DNA from: Sternotherus odoratus
Lineage: Eukaryota > Chordata > Testudines > Kinosternidae
DNA: 64,000 nt
NCBI GenBank assembly: GCA_032164245.1
Contig: JAVMKO010000003.1
Location: forward strand, 39,682,890 to 39,746,889
Reading direction: 5' to 3'
Position 1 is the first letter of the stretch, and each line of letters starts with the position of its first letter. The notes below the pieces were generated by a model. That model had not been told where the DNA came from. It did not search any database and saw only the letters and a program-made list of their open reading frames with translations. This document shows positions 1 to 11,642 of this stretch, piece by piece. Made by a program: the position numbers and the translations under genes.

Positions 1-610
1 TCACATAGAATAAGGGAGAAATGAAAAAACACTTGAAGTATAGAACTTAACTCATTTTTTTAAGATGACTAGATTTTTAAGTTCATGGTGTTGCTTTTAA
101 CAGTTATCTAAACATTATTAGATGTTGCTTGTCAATGCTATATTGTAGATGGTATGAAATATAAGAAATGGAACTGAAGTCCCAAATTAGGAAAATGTGT
201 ACCAAGACCTTTCTAATTTATGACTAGCAACTTTGGTTTCATGTTAATGAAATACAACTTATATTAAGGTTGGAAACAAATTTCATTTTAGCATACTACG
301 CAAATTCAGATTTCCCCCCTTTCAATCAATGCAAAACCAAGGTTGCAAAAATTAATCAGTTAAGTCAAAAAATACCAGATGTTGAGGTTTTTCCTTCGGT
401 GTTAACTTGGGAATCTCTTGCATGTACAAGGATCACATTTTGAAGTATTGTAATAAGGGTTCTCCCAATCATATGCTAAGAGGGATATGTCTGCTAAAAT
501 ACAGTAGATCCTTAGAGTTATGGATACCTTAGGAATGGAGGGTGCTTGGAATGCTGAAATGTTATTAACTTTGAACAAAACATTCTTGCCCCTGGACACT
601 TTCACTGCTT

Positions 611-736
611 GCATCCGACGAAGTGGGTATTAGCCCACGAAAGCTTATGCTTCTATACTTTATAGTTAGTCTTTAAGGTGCCACAGGACTCTTTGTTACC
701 TCTGCTATTCCAGACTAACACGGCTACCTCTCTGAT
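611..736 (+). repeat. Interspersed repeat with AAGCTTATG core
   Basis: The block runs from a CATCCGACGAAGTG-like start through CCCACGAAAGCTTATGC, then GGTGCCACAGGACT and CAGACTAACACGGCTACC. The same series of blocks occurs at 7210-7315 (+), about 24955-25032 (+) and about 25430-25560 (-). Its dispersed copies in both orientations show that it is a mobile repeat. The superfamily is not certain from sequence alone. Confidence 0.75.
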
Positions 737-2346
737 TCTTTCTTTCAAAAGTTTATAATTTTTTTATAAATAAAAGCTGAAGTTTTTCAGGAACTGAACT
801 TCTGGTTATGGTGTACTGCCATGTAATTGCCCATTTCTACCACTTTCCTGTTTGCTCAATGTAAATGGTGAGGTTTAATTTTTTTTTAAATCATATATGT
901 ATATGGGGTACACCATGTGTCTGGGTTAGTTTAATGACAAACCATAACTTTTTGGATTTCTTAACTTGTTTGATGTGGCAACAACAATCCCATATTAGTC
1001 CTAAGGTGTTCCTTCTCTTCCCCTTCCTCCCCCCCCCCCCAGCCCTCAGTTAATAACATATCTTTATGTATGATTGCAGCATTTATGCATGAGGAATTTT
1101 TCCTTCCACTTTCTGTAAGTGCTGTTGTTGAAATGGAGTAGGTTTCTGGATTTAGATCAAGTGAATATACTTTCATGGCACTAGCAGAATAGGGGGAATA
1201 ATAAAGGGAGAGTAGTTCCAAGTTTACTTTTTTCTGAGGGTAGCTCGTATGTCTTGCAATTTATATAAGAAACAAAAAATTTGTGTTTCTTTATGTAGAG
1301 CCAGATCAATCTTGGAATTTAAACACAGAAGGAAGCCTATATTAATCCCTGTGCTTGTAGAAGACATAGGACCCTACACAGCATTCTCTTTCCCCTCCAA
1401 CGCGCCCCCCCCCCCTTCAATTATAGTGTTTCCATTTTCCTGGCTTTTACATCAGTGCCTGAGTACTATAGTCTTGGCGGCTTGAACTCCCTGCCTTTTT
1501 TACAGGCCATCAAATCCTAACCATATATTTCGAATCTGTGGGAAGCTTCACAAGGGAAACATTGCAAACTTTCCTCTCTTCTGGCCCCCTTGAATTTTTC
1601 TTTAATGGATCAGGGCTCACCAAATGCCTGATTAATAAATTAAATTACCTAATGTGTGTTGTTTTTACATAAGGAAAACCTTGATTGGAAGAACTGTTCT
1701 CATCGTAATGAAATTGCATCAGTGCTAGATTTGTAAAATAATGTACATTTCAATTCAATTTTTTAGAATGACTTTTATTTCCTTTGGTTTGGTTGTTATA
1801 CATTATATTTATTTACTTTTTAAAAATCGCTGTTAATGCACTTGGTATCTGATCTTACAGTTTGTATTTGGGCAGATTGCTGTACCCATGCAGAGCCCTA
1901 TGAAAATAAGTGGGGTTATGTGCAGTAGTCTATCTGTGTAACAAATTGCAGGACCAGGGCTTTAGTTGGATTTTCATCCCCTTCATATCAAACTTAAAAT
2001 AAGTACACATCTTAAGGTTGCACAGGAAGGCAATTTGAAAATGCAGACATTAAGGTTTAGCAAACAGCCTTATCTCTGACTTCTTGTATATAAATAGTTT
2101 ATATATGTGGTCTCATAATATCCTCTAATAGATTTTTTTCAAAAACAGTACGGAAAACTGGTTTTCTGTCTAGTTTACTTGTGAAGTTGGAAAAATATTT
2201 AGGCTTAAAATTTTCCTTGTGAAATTACAGTTTTCACTTAAAACAATTGCATCCATTACAGTGTGGAAATAATATTTAAACTATATTGGTACTTTGAGGT
2301 TAGAGGATATGAGACCTATGCATACATACATAGTAAGAAAATAGCA

Positions 2347-3199
2347 CAGGGATAGCCAAACTGCGGCTTGTGAGCCTCATGCTGCTCTTTTACAGTCACA
2401 GTGTGGCTTGCAGAACCCCTCTAATCTCCCCATTCTCTGCCTACCAGACTTGGTGGGGGGAGCTCAGGGCTTCTGTCCTAAGTCAGGATATTGGGAACAG
2501 GGGTTTCTTTGAGAGACAACTGGTGCCTGGTGAGAGTGGGGTGGGGGCACAATTTAAAGGTTCAGCCCCTGCCCACCCCCAACATCTTGAGTCATGCTTC
2601 ATAGAATCATAGAGACTCAGAGTTGGAAGGGACCTCAAGAGATCATTTAGTCCAACCCCCTGCTCAAAGCAGGATCAATCCCATTTTTGCCCCATATCCC
2701 TATATGACCCCCTCAAGGATTGAACTCACAACTCTGGATTTAGCAGGCCAGTGCTCAAACCGCTGAGTTTCCCTTACTCTGTCCTCTCCCTGCAGCTTCC
2801 TGTGGAGAGGCAGCAGCAAACAGCTGGGAATTGCAGAGAGGGGCTGCTGATTTAGCTTCATGGTGAGAGGCAGCATCAAAAGCCACAGCTCTCCCTGCAG
2901 GTCCCAGCTGTTTGCTGCTGTCTCTCTCCATGGCCACAGCTCCAAGCTGACTGAGCCCCAGCAGCATCATATGACCAAGCGGCGCCAGCAAACCCTTGCA
3001 AAAATTGGCCATGAGGTGTGGGACCCATGTGCCTCTCCTCATGTGTTGTCTTTGGCAGTGTGTGTGTGTCTCTTTCAGGGCTTCAGCCCCATGGGCATAC
3101 GTGCTGGGGTTCGGGCAGCCCCAGTAGGTTCGCTCCTTTTCTCGAACTTCTGAAGATAGTGTATGCAGCTCGAAGGGTGGATAAGTTTGGCCACCCCTG
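2347..3199. mobile_element. Non-autonomous hAT element with nested SINE
   Basis: The ends CAGGGATAGCCAAACT and AGTTTGGCCACCCCTG are imperfect inverted repeats of hAT type. Flanking 8-mers AAATAGCA and AAATAGAA match with one difference, as expected for an aged 8-bp target duplication. A tRNA-type SINE lies inside at about 2600-2774, so the SINE came later. Open frames across the interior are fortuitous; no transposase was seen. Confidence 0.8.
2600..2774 (-). repeat. tRNA-derived SINE with CR1-type tail (reverse orientation)
   Basis: Read on the - strand it begins with a tRNA-like head (GCGGTTTGAGCACTGGCC, then GTTGTGAGTTCAATCC as box B) and ends with the CR1 3' tail (AGCAGGGGGTTGGACTAAAT, then an ATTCTATG-type end). 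The + strand copy at 14941-15112 has the same build. This head-tail combination is that of the tortoise polymerase III SINE (Cry I) family, which borrows CR1 LINE machinery. Confidence 0.85.
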
Positions 3200-4291
3200 A
3201 AATAGAATATTTTTAATAAAATGCAACACTATAAGTGCTTTTCTCTGAGAGATCATTATGGCATTAGATCAGAAATTAAGTTCTATGTCCCTGTAGGCAA
3301 GGAGGAAGTGTAAGACCCTGCAGACATTTTTTAAAATTAAGCATAAGTTTTCAGAATTGGTGCCTAAATAGTTAAATAAATGGTGTTGTGACCAGATCTT
3401 AAAACAAGTATGACACAAGATATGATTTATATTTGTTAATTGAGCACGAGTATACAAATATTACTCATGTATAGCTATGACTGGAAAATTTATTTAGATA
3501 GTATATGATAGTATAATTAAAAATAGCATTGTAATGCATAATCACAAGGTGGCAGAGTTCTATACACACTGAAGATTCTGATACTAGTTATATGGACTAG
3601 TTTTGATCAGTAGGAAATGAAATTAAGGGGACACTGTTAAAGTTCGTATCGATAGGTCTACAAAATAAAGGAACATCAATTTGAAAATCAAATTTGTCTG
3701 AAATATTTTTATTGCTGTTTTAGTTACATGCAACACCTAAGGCCCTGATCTTGCCATGGTTCTGGTTGCAGGATTGGTGTCTAAAATTAGTACAACTGAA
3801 AAGTTAGAGAACATATTTTTGTTTTCAGTTTCATTACTTTGTGCATTTGTCTTCACTTTGTTTAGTTAGGTTCATCATTTTGTTAATGGTCCTGTCTCTC
3901 ACACTATACTTTTTGTTTTTTGCTCTTGACCCTGCCCTTCCTTCCTCGCTGAAAAGCTCCTTATAACATTAGACATTCAGAAGGAACATTTTTCTTCTGA
4001 TTTTCCTTCCTTAACAAAAAAAAAAAAAGACAAAATAGTTAAGGTCTATTGAAACTTGGTATAAAAAAATAATAAATTGACATTGCTCTTTTGTCTTGCT
4101 AAGAGTTCTATCTAGAAGATCAGATGATACATTTTTAAAAGCCAGGTTGTTCCTACAAAATCAAAAACTCCATAGCTAGACTTGCACTAAACAAACCAAT
4201 GCAGGAACATAGATGCTTTGATAACAAGAGAACACATACTCATTTATTTACTGGCGGGGTCTCCTTGAAAGTGAACTATGTTTCACACTTA

Positions 4292-4560
4292 GGGCTTTTC
4301 CTCACTATGGCAGGGAAGCATCGATTTTTTTGGCGATCGATTTATCACGTCTCGTTAATACACGATAAATCGATCGCCAGCGGCTCCCCCGTTGACTCCG
4401 GAAGTCCAGCTCGTCAAGAGGCGCAAGCTGGAGTTGACGGGGGACCACGCCGCCGCTGTGAGGACGGGAGGTAAGTCGGCTGTAGAGACATCTATTTCGT
4501 TATTAACGTAGCTGAAATTGCGTATCTACAGTCTATTTCCCCCTCAATGGAGACCATCCC
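4292..4560. mobile_element. Harbinger-like MITE, 269 bp
   Basis: It is flanked by TTA on both sides (4289-4291 and 4561-4563), with terminal repeats starting GGGCTTTTCCTCACT and ending GAGACCATCCC. It shares internal blocks (a GATCGATTTATC-type palindrome, a GTTGACTCC/GGAGTTGACGG pair, GTAGCTGAAATTG) with 8138-8430 and 34125-34426. A 3-bp TWA duplication is typical of PIF/Harbinger elements. No coding capacity. Confidence 0.78.
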
Positions 4561-5897
4561 TTAGTCTGAATCAGAGTCCACAGAAGTCAGTTGTCTTTCC
4601 ATTGGCTAGAGTTGCTTGTTAGAATGAAATATGCAGACTTCTCTAAAGCTCCTGTGAAGATCTCTGAATGTGCGTGTATCAAGGTGATGGTTGACTAACA
4701 GTGCAGTCATTCACCCTTAGTTAATTCTTCACCTAGCTAGATCTCTATTAATTCAGGAAAAGATAATTAAAAATTGCTTTCCGTCCTGTCTCCTGCTGAG
4801 CTGCGGACTGCGATAGTTATAACACAACTGAGCCAATAGTAGACATTGTTTCATAAAATAAATGTCTAGAAGGTGAATGAATCTTTATACTGACACTATT
4901 CTTAAAATTAGGACTGTTAAAATATTTCTTGCATTATGTCTACATGGAAAATAATGAGGGTTATTAAAGTATGGAGTGCTTTTAAAATATGTTTAGATTA
5001 TCTAATTACACTTTACTGTTGCTTTTCTTTTTTTTCCTTCCGACTAAGCCCCCAATTCTGCAAACAAGCATGTGTTTAATTTTGCATACCTCAGTAGTAC
5101 TTTGACTTGTGTAAATTTTTATGAGTTTGGGGCCTTGTTCTCATTAATAGAGTGCTGGAATGAAATACAGTTGCAGGATGGCAATAGTGATATGTTCATG
5201 ATCTGTTGCTATATACTGTAAATACAAAATGCTAAGCAGATGACTTCCAGTGATGATGTACTTATTACATTTATTAACTATATCAAATGATGCTGAACAC
5301 TGACCATTATTGATCTTCATTTTGACTGATTTATGTGTGTTTTATTAATGAGTACATTTTTAAAAGCAAATGATTTATAAATAAACTGACTTCTGGCTGA
5401 AATATTTTTAAACTCTTATTTTATCAATTGTCAGCAATTCAGCAATCTGCTTTGGCTTGAACACATTCCATTTGTTATAACTAGTGTTAGAAAAAATACA
5501 GCCTGGACATTTTTATCTTTGAAATGAATCATTAACCATAGGCTTTCCTTCCTCTGAATGAATGTGTATGCCAGGAGAGTCGAAAAGATGTGTTAATCCT
5601 AAAGGAGATAATAGAAGGCTTTCATTACTCTTGATCTTTTCTTTGTATAATCCAATTCCTTTCTAATATTAGATACTTTAAGTGACTGTATCTCTTTATC
5701 TTGGAATATGGAGACAGGCAGGCATCCCTCTCTAAAGGGAATAAGACATAACTTTTTTTCACTCAAAAGTTCTATTGAATTAAAGGAGGTGCCTTCAAGG
5801 TACATTAATATTTCAATATACCATCAACTATTTTGTGATGATTCTTATATATTACTAAACTTTTAAATTAAAATACAAGAAAGCAGTTATGACCATT

Positions 5898-5997
5898 TGG
5901 GATGGGATGGATTTAGCTGGTGTTGGTCCTGCATTGAGCTAGGGGTTGGACTAGATGATTTCCCGAGGTCTCTTTCAACCCTAAACTTCTATGATTT
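5898..5997 (+). repeat. CR1-type 3' tail fragment
   Basis: The blocks TTGGTCCTGCATTGAGCTAG, GGGTTGGACTAGATGATT and the terminal TTCTATGATTT match the 3' end shared by CR1 LINEs and CR1-tailed SINEs elsewhere in the window. It may be a truncated LINE or SINE copy. Confidence 0.75.
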
Positions 5998-7179
5998 ACT
6001 CAATATGTTGGTGTGAATTAATATTTAAAAACATATTTATTTCTCTTTCAGCTTTACATCTTACAATCCAGCCTTACAACATGGGTAAAGTCCTCACACT
6101 TCAAACTATGAAGCAGTCTACAGTCAGAATTTTTGGTGTTAATTGCCCAGGATATCAGAACATCTTCCACCACAAGTCCGTGACAGCTGTGCAAGAAGAA
6201 ATCCTTGATCCTTCAAGCCAGGCCTCAACCCTCCTTGACTCCTTTATTAATCTTTGTGCATTACTAGCTTCTCCATTATTCAACCACGATTCCTATTACC
6301 TAAACTAATTTTGTTGGTGCGGATGAACACCCAGAATGTGGATAAAGATTAGAAAAGGTCCGATGGAAAATCAAATTATTCCCATTCTAGTGGTCAAATA
6401 GGAACCTTTATTCTCTTTCTCTCAACTCTTGTGACCATGTGGGAAATAGCTAGATCATCTACCTGCTAGAGTTGAAATGTCTAGTGATTTTTTTTTCTTG
6501 ATTTGCAAATAAATAAATACATTGAAAAATTAATTTAAAATGAGTAGCAAATTTAAGACTTGTCTACACTAGGAAAACAAGGACCTGCAGATTCACTGGT
6601 AGAAAGAGTGGAAGTTATAGTGTAGTTAGAACACAAATATATTTATTACAATTCCATCTCCTCTGAGTAGGATTAGACAAAACAGTTGTAAATGTAAATT
6701 CCTGAGTTACAGCCTCAATAATTGCTACTGAGAGTGGAGAGGTATGAGGTACCAGATTTCCTATTCTGGGCACAACATTATAGCCTCAATTAGTTTATAG
6801 GACGCTTTTTTGTACAATCTTAAATGCAACAAAAGTTGGGTCTTCTCATAAAATTCCCAAAAAACTAATTAAGGATAATTCTTGTCACCGGACAGTTATT
6901 TCTTTTGATAGTAACTTCAGACAGTTCAGAGTGAGGTCTCTTTGCTATAACTGAAGTATACAACATTCATCCTGATGTGAGAATACTATAGGCCCTGTCT
7001 CTGAAGAGAGTGAGTCTTATTTTGTCTGCATTAATCTTTAACCAATAGAAAATATTCCATTGACAGCATGTGTTTCTCCAATAAGCCACAAAAATCTGGG
7101 ACTTTAAGCAACAGTTTCTCCTTTGAAAACTACTTGGCCTTCTGATGTACTTCAAGTTTGAAATTATCCAGATTATATA

Positions 7180-7315
7180 TAAAACCGAGGAGTCTGGTGG
7201 CACCTTTTTTACCCATGAAAGCTTATGCCCAAATTAATCTGTTAGTCTTTAAGGTGCCACTGGACTGCTCGTTTTTATGGATGCAGACTAACACAGCTAC
7301 CCCTCTGTTTCACTG
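7180..7315. repeat. Inverted pair of AAGCTTATG-type repeat ends
   Basis: At about 7180-7207 a reverse copy (AACCGAGGAGTCTGGTGGCA) faces a forward copy (GAAAGCTTATGCCC, then AAGGTGCCACTGGACTGCTC and GCAGACTAACACAGCTACC) at 7213-7311. The two halves are inverted relative to each other, a smaller version of the fold-back seen at 24.75-25.76 kb. Confidence 0.65.
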
Positions 7316-7744
7316 AAATGTCAAACTTGCCTTAGTTTCAGTATTGCTAAAGAACAGTCTAGGTTTTTCTAGTGTAGATTCCAGATAGGTAAATTCAAAG
7401 TTACAGCCCTCGTTGTACAGAATAAGCTCTTTCAGGTTAACAGAAGGCTCTGAAAAATAAAAACATCATACTTAATCACCTAGCTATTAGTCTATTTAGG
7501 ACGCAGATGTCCACAGTTCTACTTTTGAAAATAGGTAGCCTGTTAGAACCTCAGAGGACCTGGTCCTGCGTGTCTTAACTCCAGAGTTGACAGTGCTCAG
7601 TTCTATTTTATGTTTGGGATGTTAGTATTCCTCCTGGGAAAGGAACAGTGCTGAACACACATCAGTCCAAATACTATGCAAATTCAGTCTATGAAGATCC
7701 TTTCTCCACACTTGATCATCTTAATCTGTTTTCTTCATCTAGAG

Positions 7745-8100
7745 CAGTGGTTCTCAAACTGGGGGTGGCAACCCCCCTGGGGTGGTCGCAGGCCGATTCC
7801 AGGGGGGTTGCACGCTCCCGGTGCCGCTGAAGTGCCACTGATTAGAACTCTTCTGCTTTTGGTGGCACTTTGGCACATGTGCTGTGCGCTTCAGAGAGTC
7901 TGCTGAAAAGCCACCGAAATCGGAAACATTCACTTCAGCGGCTTTTCGGCAGACTCTCTGAATCACACAGCATGGCCGCCGAAATGCCGCTGAAAGTGGA
8001 AGCATTCTATTCAGCGGTATTTCGGCAGACATACATGGGTCGTGACAGCTGGTGGCAAAGAGAAAAAGGGCTGTCAGGCTGCAAAGTTTCAGAATCGCCG
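7745..8100. mobile_element. Non-autonomous hAT element, 356 bp, with perfect 8-bp TSD
   Basis: The left end CAGTGGTTCTCAAACTGG is a classic hAT (Charlie-like) terminus; the right end is diverged (GTTTCAGAATCGCCG). ATCTAGAG occurs immediately on both sides (7737-7744 and 8101-8108), an exact 8-bp target duplication that fixes the boundaries. The interior carries GC-rich inverted motifs such as GCCGCTGAA and TTCAGCGGC. No coding capacity. Confidence 0.9.
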
Positions 8101-8137
8101 ATCTAGAGAGTAATTAAAATGTTTGGTTATTTTCTTA

Positions 8138-8430
8138 GGGTAGGTCTATACAACCCACCGGATTGGCAAGTAGCGATTGATCCTGCGGGGATCGATTTAT
8201 CGTGTCTAATCTAGATGCAATAAATCAACCCATGAGTGCTCTCCTGTCAACTCCTGTACTCCACAGCCCTGAGAGGCACAGGTGGAGTCAATGGGGGAGC
8301 AGCAGCAGTCGACTACCTAAATGAAAATTACGTGGAGAGTAGATCTAGGTACATCGACTTCAGTGACGTTATTCACATAGCTGAAGTTGTGTAACTTAGA
8401 TTGACCCCGCCCCCCAGTGTAGACTATGGC
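8138..8430. mobile_element. Harbinger-like MITE, 293 bp
   Basis: TTA occurs on both sides (8135-8137, 8431-8433). The ends GGGTAGGTCTATACAA and GTGTAGACTATGGC are imperfect inverted repeats. Internal blocks GATCGATTTATCGTGTCT and CATAGCTGAAGTTGTGTA are shared with the elements at 4292 and 34125. Confidence 0.82.
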
Positions 8431-9400
8431 TTAGTATCTCAAAAAACTTAATGGCCATTAGTTGCAGAAAAATTCTTAAAGGCTATAGTTCCCTTGTTCC
8501 TTTAAAAATTCGGAAGTTGTCTGTTCTTGGACTTAACATGCCTGTATTTCCATACCAAATTAGAGGATGAGAGTTAAACAGTATCTAAATTTGATTCCAC
8601 GTTAATGGCCAGTCACTGCTGCTAGACATTAAATTCCTTTCCTTCAAATTTTAACCAAAATGAATTAATAGTGCCTTGATAGACCAAAAATGGATATAAA
8701 CATCTTTATTTAAACACGAGGAAAATTTTAAATATTGGCTGTTCGCTTTTTCAACCACAGTGGAAACATTACATTGTTTTCTTATATGTTTGGGGGAGGG
8801 GAGCGGGTGTTGTATCCATTTTTAGTCTCACAGAGCTTGACCAATATTTTCTTACCTCTGTTGTCTAAATGGAACATTATTATGAATCATTGAATTGTAA
8901 AACAGAAATTCATACTATATATATTTCCATCAGGTGTGTACCCCATGATTGACAGTAAAGAACAATAATTTTCAGGATTTTAACTTCCCTTCAGTCTCTC
9001 TCTGACTCTGAGTATGTTCATGAATATTTTGGTCGTGGTTGTGATGAGGCTGTGAAAAGTGATTACCTCTAAACCTAATCAACTTTCTCTTCAATTCTTC
9101 ATTTTGCTAGAATATGTATCTGAAAATACTCATATCATACTCCTAGAAAGCTTTCAGGAACTTGTAGCTTTATGATTGGAACTGAATACATCTATGAGTG
9201 CTACTTGCCAGCATGTTTTAGGCAAAATAAGTGCTCATGAACTAAGTATACACAGACAATAGCGAAAAGATTGCTTTTCTGATTCACAAACGAGATAACT
9301 GGATTGTTTGCAATAGGAAAACAGTCATTATGTCCAGTATAGTTGGAATCTCAGAGAAATTAGCTAGTTGGAAGTGATTATTTTCCCCCTAAAACTTGTG

Positions 9401-9500
9401 GACCTAATTCTCCTCTTAAACCAATTTCACACCTGTGTAACTCCTTTAACTTTACTGCTGATTTATACTGGTATAAGAGTGATCAGAACCAAGACAACCA
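9401..9500. repeat. Possible old MITE-like repeat fragment
   Basis: The stretch contains CCTAATTCTCCTCTTA, ACACCTGTGTAACTCC and TTTATACTGGTATAAGAGTG, resembling a diverged short-inverted-repeat family common in reptiles. A similar trace lies at about 60808-60870. No boundaries could be set. Confidence 0.4.
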
Positions 9501-11314
9501 TATTGACTAACTTCCTACATTTGGGTCTCAAGTTTCTAGTATTGGACAAATAGGTTTTCAGATTTTTTGGTCTTTTGAGGTTCCTGTAGTTTCTTACACA
9601 GACCAACTGCCAGTATCTCAGATCCATCTGGAATGTTTACCTTCAGTTTCCTAGTGAATGAGAACCAAAGAATTTCCAAACCTCTAAGCATAATTTATGA
9701 TAGATATATATTCTTGCAAAGTAGGCAAGTCATCAAATAGCTTCAGCATTGCAACTGTGAGAGAGAGGCAGGTACGTGAATAGGAATTTGGTTCCTGGGG
9801 ATCTTTTGACAAAAGGGAGTTAGTAGAACTCACTCTTGGGTCTTTCTGGTTAGATCAGATTAGGGTTTGCAAATCATATTAAACTTGTTTCTAAATCACT
9901 TGCCATAAAATTATTTGAGCTGATAGTCAGCTTTGCACTGTATTACTTTAAAATTAGTGTTGTGTTCTATTCAATTAGTAAGAATTCCCCGATCAAGATG
10001 CTCAGCATTAAAGAACCTATCTACACGTATAAGGATATTCTTGTGACCAGTATGGATTTCATTCATTCAAAATATAACTCGGTTTTTGTTTTCCAGACTC
10101 TTAAAAACAAAAGAGAAAAAAGTTCAGAAGGGAAAGATGGCATCAGACATGAGCTCTGACATTTCACATCAATTGAATAATGGTCCTTAGAGTTAGCCCC
10201 TCTCAATTTTAAGGCAATGGGTTATTTAATAAAAAACAAAACAAACCCAAGAGGAGTACTAACAGGAATAGTATTTCAAGACTGATACATTCATGTATTA
10301 AGTCTCTGTAGCTTACAAAAAGATTGTTTTCTACATTCTTCAGAAGTAATTTGACTAAACCATTGCACCTGATGGGTAGAGAATGGAGGACTTCACAATA
10401 TACCAAAATACGTGCACAATCATAACCTTGTTAGATACCCGTGGTCTTTGCAGACATTAGAAAATGGATGTTGTTAACTTTAAATAAAGTTATCTCTGCA
10501 CACAAAATGCAAAAGCAGATCTATGAGAAGACCAAATGAGATGACATGTAAATTTTTAGGAGTCTGCATTTCAGGGGTTGAAAAGTTTTCTCAAATGTCC
10601 ATTGACTTGGGTGAATGTGCAAAGTTTTGCAATGTAATAGAAAAACATGGCACACCCATAAAAACGATGGCTAAACCAGCCATGGTTTGAAGATGAGCCT
10701 GTGCCCCACAGAACTACAGAGGAATAAAGCAAAATGTAACAATTTGCTGTAATCAAGTCATACTCGCTATTGGTGTATTCTATCAGATTTTTAATGAGGT
10801 TGAGGTTTAAGTAATGGGTTTAGCTGAGTTCATTGTCAAAATTTTTGAACATTTTTATGCTTTGGCAGCTTATGCTAGTTCAATATTTGGGACATTGCCT
10901 AATGCCAGGTTGGATTTCTTGATGCCAGTTCAGAGAGTTAACTTTTTCTTGTCCGAGCATATTATCTTTTCAAGTCTTATGTTCATCAATCTTAAGAGCC
11001 GCCTTTTACTTTCCTATGACTTTTTCTCTAAACTATATTCCTAAGGACTTCTTTTCTGTGTGGGGTTATGGGTGGGAATTCATGTTGAGATTGTGATCTC
11101 CTGGACTATTATGCCACACGTTCTCAGTTTCATATTGGAAGATCTAACCATGTTGTAAGGCTGGAGTAATGGATGTAAAGCTTAAAAAGAAAGTAATTGA
11201 CCAGGTAAGAACAAATGGTTTATTTAAAAAAAATGATTTAACAAATAGGTTATAGTTGATATGAAATCTACCTCCCTCTTTGCATTTATTGATACTATTT
11301 TGTTTTATTTTCAG

Positions 11315-11642
11315 GTTTATGGTAGGCTGTGGTAGGTGTGATGATTGGTTTCATGGTGACTGTGTTGGGTTGAGTCTTTCTCAAGCACAACGAATGGGAG
11401 AAGAAGATAAAGAATATGTGTGTGTGAAATGTTGTGCTGAAGAAGACAAAAAACCCGAATCTTGTGATCAAAATATACCTGACACCCAACTGAAACTTGA
11501 AACATATAGAGAAGATAGAACAATGGAATGTGAAAAACCTGGGATGTCAAAGCAAACTCCCACTGGTAATCCCAGTGTAACACATGAGAAAACTAAACAG
11601 ACAGATGATACAATGAAGCACAAAGTCAAAATTTTTAGACGG
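11315..11642 (+). CDS. PHF3: PHF3 exon: second half of PHD finger
   Basis: The acceptor follows TTTTATTTTCAG and the donor is CGG|GTAAGT. The first base completes a split codon, then 109 codons follow. The protein begins [19 protein letters not shown] and continues to YVCVKCC, which are the later cysteine/histidine zinc ligands of a PHD finger. The earlier ligands belong to an upstream exon outside the window. The rest is a charged linker. In PHF3 this finger is thought not to be a strong methyl-lysine reader; that is family knowledge, not visible here. Confidence 0.96.

Larger units (their letters stand above)
1..11314 (+). other. PHF3 intron upstream of the first visible exon
   Basis: No coding exon could be supported here. 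The exon encoding the first zinc ligands of the PHD finger must lie further left, because the first visible exon starts inside that finger with an acceptor at 11313-11314. The stretch holds repeats listed separately (611-736, 2347-3199, 4292-4560, 5898-5997, 7180-7315, 7745-8100, 8138-8430, 9401-9500) and otherwise AT-rich DNA with short poly-C tracts near 1030 and 1405. Confidence 0.8.
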